In this document: positions 1 through 6,566 of the stretch, piece after piece | Layout of the letters: each line of letters starts with the position of its first letter | Position numbering within the stretch: the first letter of the stretch is position 1 | Assembly: GCA_022790905.1 (NCBI GenBank) | Contig: JAAVYC010000080.1 | Coordinates: 1-14,158 of the forward strand | Origin: Lachnospiraceae bacterium | GTDB taxonomy: Bacteria; Bacillota; Clostridia; Lachnospirales; Lachnospiraceae | Reading direction: 5' to 3' | Length of the DNA stretch: 14,158 bases | Made by a program: the position numbers and the translations under genes | The notes under the pieces: model-generated | What the model saw: the letters and a program-made list of their open reading frames with translations, nothing else | Database searches by the model: none | Told to the model about the DNA's origin: nothing

Positions 1-1101
1 GCTTTAGTGGAACAGGATCCAATGAGCCGTGTAGCCTGTGAGACAGCAACTTGTACAGGATTCGTACTGGTGACAGGAGAAATTACGAGTAAGGCCAATA
101 TTGATATACCGCAAATTGTGCGTAAGACAGTCAATGAGATCGGCTATAGTGATGCGTCAACTGGGTTTGACGGAAATACTTGTGCGGTTATGGTAGCGAT
201 AGATGAGCAATCTGCTGACATTGCCATGGGTGTGGATCGGGCGCTTGAAGCAAAAGAAAATAAGATGTCTGATGAAGAATTAGAGGCTATTGGGGCAGGA
301 GATCAGGGAATGATGTTTGGGTATGCGACAAATGAGACAGATGAAATGATGCCATATCCGATCTCACTGGCACATAGACTTGCTAGGCAGCTTGCAAAAG
401 TGAGAAAGGACGGAACTTTAAGTTATTTAAGACCCGATGGAAAGACCCAGGTTTCCGTGGAATATGACGAAAAGGAGAGACCTGTGCGTTTAGAAGCAGT
501 TGTGCTATCTACGCAACATGATCCGGATGTGACGCAGGAACAATTACATAACGATATCAAAAAATATGTATTTGATGAGATTCTTCCAAAAGAGATGGTC
601 GATGCGGAGACAAAATTCTTTATTAACCCGACTGGTCGTTTTGTCATTGGAGGACCGCACGGAGATGCCGGTCTGACCGGACGAAAGATTATTGTTGACA
701 CTTACGGCGGATATGCTCGGCACGGCGGCGGTGCTTTTTCTGGTAAAGACTGCACGAAAGTGGATCGTTCTGCGGCATATGCAGCGCGTTATGTTGCAAA
801 AAATATTGTGGCAGCAGGTCTGGCAGACAAATGTGAAATACAGCTTTCCTATGCGATTGGCGTAGCACAGCCGACATCCATTATGGTGGATACGTTTGGA
901 ACGGGAAAAGTCTCTGATGAAAAATTTGTGGAGATTATCCGAGAGAATTTTGATCTGCGCCCGGCCGGTATTATTAAGATGCTAGATTTAAGGAGACCAA
1001 TCTATCAGCAGACAGCCGCCTATGGTCATTTTGGACGCGATGATTTGAATGTTCCGTGGGAAATAGTCAATCGGGCAGAAGAGTTAAAGAAATATTTATA
1101 A
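1..1101 (+). CDS. metK: S-adenosylmethionine synthetase (methionine adenosyltransferase), 5' truncated by the window edge
   Basis: This cytosolic enzyme makes S-adenosylmethionine, the main methyl donor, from methionine and ATP. The frame is open from base 1 (Ala-Leu-Val-Glu-Gln-Asp-Pro) to TAA at 1099-1101, giving 366 visible residues. The family is normally about 395 residues and starts with an MTSESVTEGHPDK-like segment, so roughly 30 N-terminal residues and the start codon lie upstream. The GTG at 7 is an internal Val, not the start. Both family signatures are present: GAGDQGMMFGYA at about 97-108 of the visible chain, and the glycine-rich GGGAFSGKD loop, which closes over the triphosphate, at about 243-251. 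The C-terminal domain is intact. A terminator follows immediately, so the gene is last in its transcript. A SAM riboswitch, if there is one, would be outside the window. Confidence 0.97.
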   Translation, partial: ALVEQDPMSRVACETATCTGFVLVTGEITSKANIDIPQIVRKTVNEIGYSDASTGFDGNTCAVMVAIDEQSADIAMGVDRALEAKENKMSDEELEAIGAGDQGMMFGYATNETDEMMPYPISLAHRLARQLAKVRKDGTLSYLRPDGKTQVSVEYDEKERPVRLEAVVLSTQHDPDVTQEQLHNDIKKYVFDEILPKEMVDAETKFFINPTGRFVIGGPHGDAGLTGRKIIVDTYGGYARHGGGAFSGKDCTKVDRSAAYAARYVAKNIVAAGLADKCEIQLSYAIGVAQPTSIMVDTFGTGKVSDEKFVEIIRENFDLRPAGIIKMLDLRRPIYQQTAAYGHFGRDDLNVPWEIVNRAEELKKYL

Positions 1102-1110
1102 AGTGCGAAA

Positions 1111-1157
1111 AGGACATCTAAGCTGGAGCTTATCCAGATTTTGGGTGTTCTTTTTTC
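1111..1157 (+). terminator. Rho-independent terminator of metK
   Basis: AGGACATCT (1111-1119) pairs, allowing G-U pairs, with GGGTGTTCT (1143-1151). An inner CTGG/CCAG helix lies at about 1123-1136. A run of T follows to about 1156. It lies 10 bp after the metK stop and before the two-component genes, so it separates the two transcripts. Confidence 0.8.
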
Positions 1158-1227
1158 TTAACTCCTGTCATTTTTTATAAAAAATTTAGAATTCTTTTTG
1201 TGAATAGGCATAGGAATCTTTTCGATT

Positions 1228-1238
1228 TATGATAAAAT
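1228..1238 (+). promoter_or_regulatory. Candidate -10 region for the two-component operon
   Basis: TATGATAAAAT at 1228-1238 offers two overlapping -10 hexamers (TATGAT and TAAAAT) about 25-30 bp before the kinase ATG. No good -35 is seen at 16-18 bp spacing. A 14-bp A/T palindrome (1171-1184) lies upstream and could act as an AT-rich contact region. A promoter is needed here because metK ends in a terminator, but the exact boxes are uncertain. Confidence 0.3.
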
Positions 1239-1262
1239 AGATGCCATGAGAGGATATTTATT

Positions 1263-2345
1263 ATGAAATTAAGAACAAGATTATCCATTGCGTTTTTTAC
1301 TATGATTTTTATACCTGTTTTTTTGATTGGTATCGTTGTGGCCGGGGTTTATCGGGAAAAACCGGAAGTTTTCGAACAGGCAAAAGATGTGATGATTGAT
1401 ATAGGGTTTTCGTTGCTGCTGATTTTTGTTTTTATGGCAACATTGATGACATTTTGGAGTTATCGGGCAATTGTAGATCCTCTAAAAAAACTAGAAGCGG
1501 CAACGCAGAAGATTAAAGAGGGAAATCTGGATTTTGAGATTGAAGTGGTGGGAAGAGACGAGATCAGTGAGCTCTGTCAAAATTTTGATGGTATGCGAGA
1601 ACAGTTGAAGCAGTCGATGGAGGAACGCATCTGTAATGAGAGAGAGAATCGTGAACTGGTCAGCAATATTTCCCATGATTTAAAGACACCGATTACCGCC
1701 ATTAAAGGTTATATAGAGGGAATTATGGATGGAGTGGCGGATACGCCGGAAAAAATGGATAAATATGTCCGAACGATTTATAATAAGACAAATGAGATGG
1801 ATCTTTTAATCAATGAGTTGACAATCTATTCTAAGATCGATACGAATCGTATTCCTTATAATTTTAACAAGATTAATGTAGCGGAGTATTTTAATGACTG
1901 CATTGAAGAAATCGGATTGGACTTGGATTCCAAGGGAATCGGTTTATCTTACATTAATTACGCAGAGGATAATGTTCTTGCGATTATGGATCCGGAGCAG
2001 ATTCGAAGGGTGATTCATAATATCATTAATAATTCAATTAAATATTTGGATAAGGCAAACGGATTTATCAATATCCGTGTGCGCGATGTGGGAGATTTTG
2101 TGCAGTTTGAATTTGAGGATAATGGAAGAGGAATTGCACCGAAAGATCTTCCCTATATCTTTGAACGTTTTTATCGGGCAGAGAAATCGAGAAACTCTGC
2201 AACTGGTGGAAGCGGAATCGGATTGTCCATTGTAAAAAAAATTATTGAAGATCACGGCGGTAAGATTTGGGCGACGAGCAAAGAGTCAAGTGGAACGACA
2301 ATGTATTTTGTAGTCCGCAAATATCAGGAGGTACCAAATGAGTAA
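1263..2345 (+). CDS. Sensor histidine kinase (HAMP, HisKA, HATPase_c) with a minimal extracytoplasmic loop
   Basis: This is the membrane sensor kinase of a two-component system; it autophosphorylates on His and passes the phosphate to the regulator encoded next. Two membrane segments (about 8-29 and 46-67) enclose only some 15 residues outside. A HAMP linker follows (about 68-120), then the dimerisation/phosphoacceptor helix with SNISHDLKTP, acceptor His138. The ATP-binding domain has the N box (HNIINNS, about 252-258), G1 (DNGRGIA, 286-292), F box (FERFYRAEKSR, 300-310) and G2 (GGSGIGLSIV, 315-324), all intact. At 360 aa it is a complete classical kinase. The ATG at 1263 has an AGAGGA sequence upstream. 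The stop overlaps the regulator gene by 8 nt. There is no periplasmic sensor domain, so any signal is probably read in or at the membrane or through a partner. The stimulus is unknown. Confidence 0.95.
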   Translation: MKLRTRLSIAFFTMIFIPVFLIGIVVAGVYREKPEVFEQAKDVMIDIGFSLLLIFVFMATLMTFWSYRAIVDPLKKLEAATQKIKEGNLDFEIEVVGRDEISELCQNFDGMREQLKQSMEERICNERENRELVSNISHDLKTPITAIKGYIEGIMDGVADTPEKMDKYVRTIYNKTNEMDLLINELTIYSKIDTNRIPYNFNKINVAEYFNDCIEEIGLDLDSKGIGLSYINYAEDNVLAIMDPEQIRRVIHNIINNSIKYLDKANGFINIRVRDVGDFVQFEFEDNGRGIAPKDLPYIFERFYRAEKSRNSATGGSGIGLSIVKKIIEDHGGKIWATSKESSGTTMYFVVRKYQEVPNE

Positions 2346-3027
2346 GATTTTAATCATTGAAGATGAAGTGGCAATTGCGGATTTAGAACGGGATTATCTG
2401 GAACTCAGTGGGTTCGAGGTGGAGATAGAGAATGAGGGAGATGTGGGATTGACAAGGGCCTTGAAAGAAGATTTTGATTTGTTTATTCTAGATCTGATGC
2501 TTCCTGGAACGGACGGTTTTGAGATTTGTAGGCGTATCCGAGATGAGAAAAATACGCCGATTATGATGGTGTCGGCAAAAAAGGAAGACATAGATAAAAT
2601 TAGAGGTCTCGGTCTGGGTGCCGATGATTATATTACGAAACCTTTTTCGCCAAGTGAACTCGTAGCGAGAGTAAAGGCGCATTTAGCGCGCTATGAAAGG
2701 TTGATTGGGAGTAATGCAGAGACACGCAATATCATTGAGATTCGCGGCATTAAAATTGATAAAGATGCGAGACGGGTCTGGGTTCACGAAGAGGAAAAGG
2801 CGTTCACATCAAAAGAGTTTGATTTATTGAGCTTTCTTGCACAAAATCCCAATCGAGTGTTTACGAAAGAAGAACTGTTTCAAGAGATTTGGGATATGGA
2901 ATCTATTGGGGATATCGCGACTGTAACCGTTCACATCAAAAAAATCCGTGAAAAGATAGAATATAACACGGCGAAACCTCAGTATATAGAGACGATCTGG
3001 GGAGTCGGATATCGTTTTAAGGTATAG
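2338..3027 (+). CDS. OmpR/PhoB-family response regulator
   Basis: This is the DNA-binding partner of the preceding kinase. The N-terminal receiver domain (about 1-118) has the acidic pair Glu8/Asp9, phosphoacceptor Asp52 in LDLMLPG, Ser79 in the Thr/Ser switch position and Lys101 in KPF. The C-terminal winged-helix domain (about 133-229) has the usual recognition-helix region (VTVHIKKIREKIE, about 196-208) and ends in WGVGYRFKV, the standard family terminus. The length (229 aa) is typical. The start is fixed by a perfect AGGAGG at 2326-2331 inside the kinase gene, 6 nt before ATG, so the two proteins are made from one mRNA and may be translationally coupled. Target genes cannot be read from the window. 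The last 11 bp overlap the end of the convergent pseudouridine synthase gene. Confidence 0.95.
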   Translation: MSKILIIEDEVAIADLERDYLELSGFEVEIENEGDVGLTRALKEDFDLFILDLMLPGTDGFEICRRIRDEKNTPIMMVSAKKEDIDKIRGLGLGADDYITKPFSPSELVARVKAHLARYERLIGSNAETRNIIEIRGIKIDKDARRVWVHEEEKAFTSKEFDLLSFLAQNPNRVFTKEELFQEIWDMESIGDIATVTVHIKKIREKIEYNTAKPQYIETIWGVGYRFKV

Positions 3028-3667
3028 AAAATGCCTTTCCCTCAGGGACTATTTCATAGATTACTTTTTCACCCGTTGCGGGATGCCGAAATCCGATGTG
3101 ATAGGAACAAAGTCCAAGTGGTAGATAGCCAGGGGTGTTGTGCCCGTATTTCTTGTCTCCGATCAGAGGATGTCCAATATTCGAGAATTGGACACGGATT
3201 TGATGGTGACGTCCAGTGTCGAGTTCTATGCGCAAAAGTGAGCGGTCTTTATGGGAAGTCACGGTTTCATAAAAAAGTTTTGCGTGTTTAGATTTTGGTG
3301 TTCCCTTTGGAACCACTTTTGAGATATTGTTTTTTCCGTCGCGGAGTAAGTAATGTTTCAGGGTGCCAGAAAGAGGGTCCACAATGCCGTGAACCATTGC
3401 ATAATAGTATTTTTCAAATGTGCCATCTTGTATCTGTAAAGATAGAGAAGCGGCACTTTTTTTGTCTTTTGCGAAAACCATAATGCCTTCGACGGGCTGG
3501 TCTAGCCTGTGGATGAGTCCTAAATAAGGTTCTTCTTTGTTGGATACGCGATATGTTTTTAATAAGCTTACCATATCGGAGACACCGGGTTTTGGCGTCT
3601 GCGTCGGGATTCCCGGCGGTTTTTTACATACAATGATAAATGGATCTTCAAAAATAATTTCTAACAT
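3017..3667 (-). CDS. RluA-family RNA pseudouridine synthase without S4 domain
   Basis: It isomerises uridine to pseudouridine in rRNA or tRNA. The 216-aa chain is the bare catalytic domain: the N-terminal strand IIFEDPFIIVCKKPPGIPTQ leads to the family signature GLIHRLDQPVEGIMVF with catalytic Asp56 in HRLD. Later conserved parts are RIELDTGRHHQIRVQF (about 146-161) and HPLIGDKKYG (about 166-175). No N-terminal S4 RNA-binding domain is present, unlike RluC/RluD. The exact target uridine cannot be told from sequence. The start ATG (minus strand, 3667-3665) is the only sensible one because the fold begins at residue 1. It has no Shine-Dalgarno sequence, and the promoter sits directly in front of it. 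The gene converges on and overlaps the response regulator gene and diverges from the ytvI-like gene. Confidence 0.93.
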   Translation of the reverse strand: MLEIIFEDPFIIVCKKPPGIPTQTPKPGVSDMVSLLKTYRVSNKEEPYLGLIHRLDQPVEGIMVFAKDKKSAASLSLQIQDGTFEKYYYAMVHGIVDPLSGTLKHYLLRDGKNNISKVVPKGTPKSKHAKLFYETVTSHKDRSLLRIELDTGRHHQIRVQFSNIGHPLIGDKKYGHNTPGYLPLGLCSYHIGFRHPATGEKVIYEIVPEGKAFSIP

Positions 3668-3673
3668 AAAAAA

Positions 3674-3702
3674 ATTATATCACAGTTTAGGTAGAATCTC
3701 AA
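3674..3702 (-). promoter_or_regulatory. Strong sigma-A promoter placed for a leaderless transcript
   Basis: On the minus strand, TTGAGA (3702-3697), a 17-bp spacer and TATAAT (3679-3674) form a near-consensus vegetative promoter, with an extended -10 TG (TGATATAAT). Only six T residues separate the -10 from the ATG of the pseudouridine synthase gene. Transcription should therefore start at the A of the start codon (3667). Confidence 0.75.
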
Positions 3703-3708
3703 TAATCC

Positions 3709-3739
3709 GCATAATCGTGACATGTCTTTGGCATACTTT
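3709..3739 (+). promoter_or_regulatory. Possible sigma-E-like promoter of the ytvI-like gene
   Basis: GCATAAT (3709-3715) and CATACTTT (3732-3739) resemble the -35 (kmATATT) and -10 (CATACAnT) of sigma-E promoters. The 16-bp spacing is 1-2 bp longer than the usual 13-15, so the match is weak. An overlapping GTGACA (3717-3722) could be a vegetative -35 instead. Confidence 0.25.
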
Positions 3740-3743
3740 TCTT

Positions 3744-4769
3744 ATGAAAAATGAAGTGAAGAAATCGACATTGCAATTGTTAAAAATTGTTATCATAACC
3801 TTTTTGGTGTACTGGGCATTTCGTTATTTACTGCGCCTGGTTTACCCATTTTTGATCGCCTATGGCATTACTGTTTTATTGAATCCGATGTTAGAAAAAA
3901 TAAACGAGAGATGGAAGATAAAAAGAGGGATCTTAAGTGCACTTCTGGTATTTCTCATATTTTTGTTGGTTGGTGGGATTCTAGGGAGTGCAGGCTATGC
4001 TTTGATTTCGCAGACAAAAAAATTTGTGCAAAATTATGATGTCTTTGCACAAAAAGGGATGCAGGTATGGAATATGTGCTGTAATAGGGTGGAGGATATC
4101 TGCGGTCTTAGGGCGGAACGTGTGGATGCCTATCTGTTAATTATCTGGGAGAAATGTCAAAAGCAAGTAGTTCCTCAAATTATGAATTATTCAGTGGGAT
4201 ACGCAAAAGGGCTGTTGCTGGGCTTTAGTATCCTGGTGATTATAGCAGTATCTACGATTATCATTTTGGCAGATTATCCCAATATCCGAAAAAAGGCGAC
4301 AGAAAATTCGATTGGAAAACTGATTTATCAGATCGGAAGAAACATGAAGTATGCGGGTGGAACTTATCTAAAGGCGCAGCTTATAATTCTATTGATTATT
4401 AGTTCCATTTGTTGTGTAGGGCTTTTGCTGACTGGAAATACCTATGCGGTGCTTGCCGGATGCTGTATTGGCCTCTGCGATGCACTTCCATTTTTTGGAA
4501 CGGGAACAGTGTTCATTCCGTGGCTTTTCATAGAAGTATTTCGAGGGAAATATGCATTAGCAGCAGTATACGGGGTGATCTATCTGATATGTAATTTTAC
4601 GAGAGAATTCTTAGAACCCAAATTGATCGGGGATAAACTCTCCATTCATCCGATTATGGTCTTAATCAGCACCTACATTGGATTGTGTATATTTGGAGTC
4701 TTTGGCTTTTTCCTGGGGCCGGTGGCAGGACTTTTGATTTCTGAGATTTATAAAATTACAGAGGAGTGA
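3744..4769 (+). CDS. ytvI: YtvI-like sporulation integral membrane protein (AI-2E transporter family)
   Basis: This is a polytopic membrane protein of the AI-2E/PerM family (341 aa). Hydrophobic segments lie at about 10-30 and 33-48, 62-84, 152-175, 208-232, 235-262, 265-285 and 300-330. The family's C-terminal hallmarks are clear: the ALPFFGTGTVFIPW stretch and the FLEPKLIGDKLSIHP motif, followed by a GLCIFGVFGFFLGPVAGL helix. The short chain and this C-terminal part look most like YtvI, a sporulation protein of uncertain function, rather than a generic AI-2E exporter; the family label is firm and the YtvI label less so. The frame is open upstream to 3537, but that stretch is antisense to the pseudouridine synthase gene, so ATG 3744 (MKNEVKKS) is chosen. 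It has no Shine-Dalgarno sequence; TTG 3771 is a possible alternative. Confidence 0.82.
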   Translation: MKNEVKKSTLQLLKIVIITFLVYWAFRYLLRLVYPFLIAYGITVLLNPMLEKINERWKIKRGILSALLVFLIFLLVGGILGSAGYALISQTKKFVQNYDVFAQKGMQVWNMCCNRVEDICGLRAERVDAYLLIIWEKCQKQVVPQIMNYSVGYAKGLLLGFSILVIIAVSTIIILADYPNIRKKATENSIGKLIYQIGRNMKYAGGTYLKAQLIILLIISSICCVGLLLTGNTYAVLAGCCIGLCDALPFFGTGTVFIPWLFIEVFRGKYALAAVYGVIYLICNFTREFLEPKLIGDKLSIHPIMVLISTYIGLCIFGVFGFFLGPVAGLLISEIYKITEE

Positions 4770-4784
4770 GCGAATAGATAATTC

Positions 4785-4813
4785 TTGACAATTAAAATGA
4801 CAGGGGGTAAAAT
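4785..4813 (+). promoter_or_regulatory. Sigma-A promoter of the proS-cca operon
   Basis: Perfect -35 TTGACA (4785-4790), 17-bp spacer, -10 TAAAAT (4808-4813). Transcription is expected to start near 4820, just before the T-box leader. The promoter begins 15 bp after the ytvI-like gene ends. Confidence 0.85.
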
Positions 4814-4819
4814 ACGAAT

Positions 4820-5045
4820 ACGCGTGGAAGAGGATTAGTACGGGAGCGCTGAGATTACAGAGAAAAAATCGTTGGCTGAGAGATTTTAGTTTGGCAAACT
4901 CGGAACCTACCTTGGAGCAACCGAATGAAAATTCGGCGTAGAACCGGCGTTAACGGGTGAGAGTGAGTGCATGAGCGCTAATTAGGGTGGTACCGCCGAA
5001 GACATTTGGTCCCTTTTTTGGGAGATTGTCTTCGGCGTTATTTAT
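4820..5045 (+). promoter_or_regulatory. T-box riboswitch, proline-specific (specifier CCU)
   Basis: This leader senses uncharged tRNA-Pro and permits readthrough into proS. It fills most of the 354-bp gap before proS. The canonical T-box sequence AGGGTGGTACCGCC is at 4984-4997. Stem I has an AGTA element (4837-4840) on its 5' side and GGAACCTACCTTGG on its 3' side; after GAA the specifier reads CCT (4906-4908), a Pro codon, followed by a purine as is typical. A CCGAAT-gaaa-ATTCGG hairpin (4921-4936) follows. The antiterminator is AGGG (4984-4987) with CCCT (5011-5014) and GCC (4995-4997) with GGT (5008-5010), enclosing the 7-nt UGGUACC bulge. UGGU complements the ACCA end expected for tRNA-Pro (discriminator A). 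The downstream gene confirms the amino acid. Confidence 0.95.
4994..5043 (+). terminator. T-box attenuator terminator
   Basis: CGCCGAAGACA (4994-5004) pairs perfectly with TGTCTTCGGCG (5027-5037), with an upper TCCC/GGGA helix (5010-5013 with 5020-5023) and a T-rich tail TTATTT. It shares bases with the antiterminator, so the two folds exclude each other. It is the off state when tRNA-Pro is charged. Confidence 0.88.
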
Positions 5046-5073
5046 TGTATAGGAATTTTTTAACAATAAATAA
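5038..5073 (+). repeat. AT-rich perfect inverted repeat just after the attenuator
   Basis: TTATTTATTGT (5038-5048) and ACAATAAATAA (5063-5073) are exact reverse complements (11 bp) around a 14-nt loop. The left arm is the U-tract of the attenuator itself. In readthrough RNA it could form a hairpin about 50 nt before the proS start codon. The function is unknown and the stem is only A-T rich, so it may be weak. Confidence 0.6.
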
Positions 5074-5123
5074 TAGGATGCTCAGCAAAGAGACCTTAAT
5101 ATTATAAGAAAGAGGATGAAAAA

Positions 5124-6566
5124 ATGGCGAAGGATAAGAAGTTAGTAGAGGCAATCACTTCGATGGAGACAGATTTTGCACAATGGTATACAGATGTCGT
5201 AAAAAAAGCGGAATTGATTGATTACTCATCGGTGAAAGGCTGTATGATCATCAAGCCGGCAGGATATGCGATCTGGGAGAAGATCCAAAAGGAATTGGAC
5301 CACAGATTTAAAGAAACGGGAGTAGAAAATGTATATATGCCGATGTTTATCCCGGAAAGTCTGTTAGAAAAGGAAAAGGATCATGTGGAGGGGTTTGCAC
5401 CGGAAGTGGCGTGGGTTACCCATGGAGGTTTGAATCCACTGCAGGAAAGGCTCTGCGTCAGACCGACTTCCGAGACATTGTTCTGCGACTTTTATAAAAA
5501 TGATATTCAGTCTTACAGAGATTTGCCAAAAGTGTATAATCAGTGGTGTTCTGTAGTGAGATGGGAGAAGGAGACGAGACCGTTTCTTCGTTCCAGAGAG
5601 TTTTTATGGCAGGAAGGCCATACCGCTCATGCTACGGCAGAAGAGGCTGAGGAGAGAACGATTCAAATGCTTAACGTCTATGCGGATTTTTGTGAGGAAG
5701 TTCTCGCGATGCCGGTAGTGAGGGGAAGAAAGACGGAGAAAGAAAAATTTGCAGGAGCTGAGGCAACTTATACAATAGAAGCATTGATGCATGACGGAAA
5801 GGCGTTACAGTCGGGTACGAGTCACAATTTTGGAGATGGGTTTGCAAAAGCGTTTGAGATTCAATATACAGATAAAAATAATAAGCTACAATATGTACAC
5901 CAGACATCTTGGGGAATGACTACGCGGTTGATTGGAGCCGTGATTATGGTCCATGGGGACGACTCAGGTCTTGTGCTTCCGCCTCGAATTGCACCGACCC
6001 AGGTGATGGTTATTCCGATTCAGCAGCAAAAAGACGGTGTTTTGGACAGGGCGAATGAGATCAGAGAAGAACTCATAAAAATGGGAATTGCAGCAAAACT
6101 TGATGACAGTGATAAGAGTCCGGGATGGAAGTTCTCTGAACAGGAAATGCGGGGAATTCCGGTGCGTGTGGAATTAGGGCCAAAAGATATTGCGGCAGGA
6201 AAATGTGTGTTGGTTCGCCGTGATACGAGAGAGAAGATAGAATGTGTCCTAGGAGAGGTCGCGCAGAAAGTTCGGGAGCTTCTCGATACGATTCAAAAAG
6301 AAATGTTTGAGCGCGCGAAAGCTCATCGCGATGAGCATATTTGCGATGCCCATAATTATGAGGAATTCAAAATAATGGTGAATAACAGGCCGGGATTTAT
6401 CCGTGGTATGTGGTGCGGTGAGCAGAAATGTGAAGATCTAATTAAAGAAGAGACCAGCGCAACCTCCCGCTGTATGCCATTTCAGGATCAGGATCAGATT
6501 TCAGATGTCTGTGTTTGCTGTGGAAAACCGGCACATAAATTAGTTTACTGGGGAAAAGCATATTAA
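5124..6566 (+). CDS. proS: Prolyl-tRNA synthetase, type 3 (no editing insertion)
   Basis: This cytosolic class II synthetase charges tRNA-Pro. It has 480 aa. The N-terminal catalytic core shows the VYMPMFIPESL segment (about 70-80), motif 2 around TRPFLRSREFLWQEGHTAH (151-169) and motif 3 VHGDDSGLVLPPRIAPTQV (276-294). An anticodon-binding domain follows (about 295-400), then a C-terminal zinc-type domain with Cys431, Cys436, Cys463 and Cys465/466. The chain ends in YWGKAY with the terminal Tyr typical of this archaeal/eukaryote-like form. It lacks the ~180-residue editing domain inserted in the E. coli type, so it cannot clear Ala-tRNA-Pro itself; a free-standing editing protein is not in the window. 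The ATG has AGAGGA 8 nt upstream (5111-5116). Control is by the T-box in front. The stop overlaps the cca ATG by 1 nt. Confidence 0.97.
   Translation: MAKDKKLVEAITSMETDFAQWYTDVVKKAELIDYSSVKGCMIIKPAGYAIWEKIQKELDHRFKETGVENVYMPMFIPESLLEKEKDHVEGFAPEVAWVTHGGLNPLQERLCVRPTSETLFCDFYKNDIQSYRDLPKVYNQWCSVVRWEKETRPFLRSREFLWQEGHTAHATAEEAEERTIQMLNVYADFCEEVLAMPVVRGRKTEKEKFAGAEATYTIEALMHDGKALQSGTSHNFGDGFAKAFEIQYTDKNNKLQYVHQTSWGMTTRLIGAVIMVHGDDSGLVLPPRIAPTQVMVIPIQQQKDGVLDRANEIREELIKMGIAAKLDDSDKSPGWKFSEQEMRGIPVRVELGPKDIAAGKCVLVRRDTREKIECVLGEVAQKVRELLDTIQKEMFERAKAHRDEHICDAHNYEEFKIMVNNRPGFIRGMWCGEQKCEDLIKEETSATSRCMPFQDQDQISDVCVCCGKPAHKLVYWGKAY

Noticed and set aside
1171..1184. 14-bp perfect A/T palindrome as an operator
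   Set aside because: A run of T followed by a run of A is self-complementary by composition; nothing else supports a binding site.
3537..3743. Upstream extension of the ytvI-like reading frame to ATG 3537
   Set aside because: It would add about 69 residues antisense to the pseudouridine synthase gene and run through its promoter; the family starts near the first membrane helix.
4844..4979. Repeated GAGCGCT (4844-4850 and 4973-4979) as a direct repeat or operator pair
   Set aside because: Both copies lie within the folded T-box leader and are short; chance or RNA structure explains them better.
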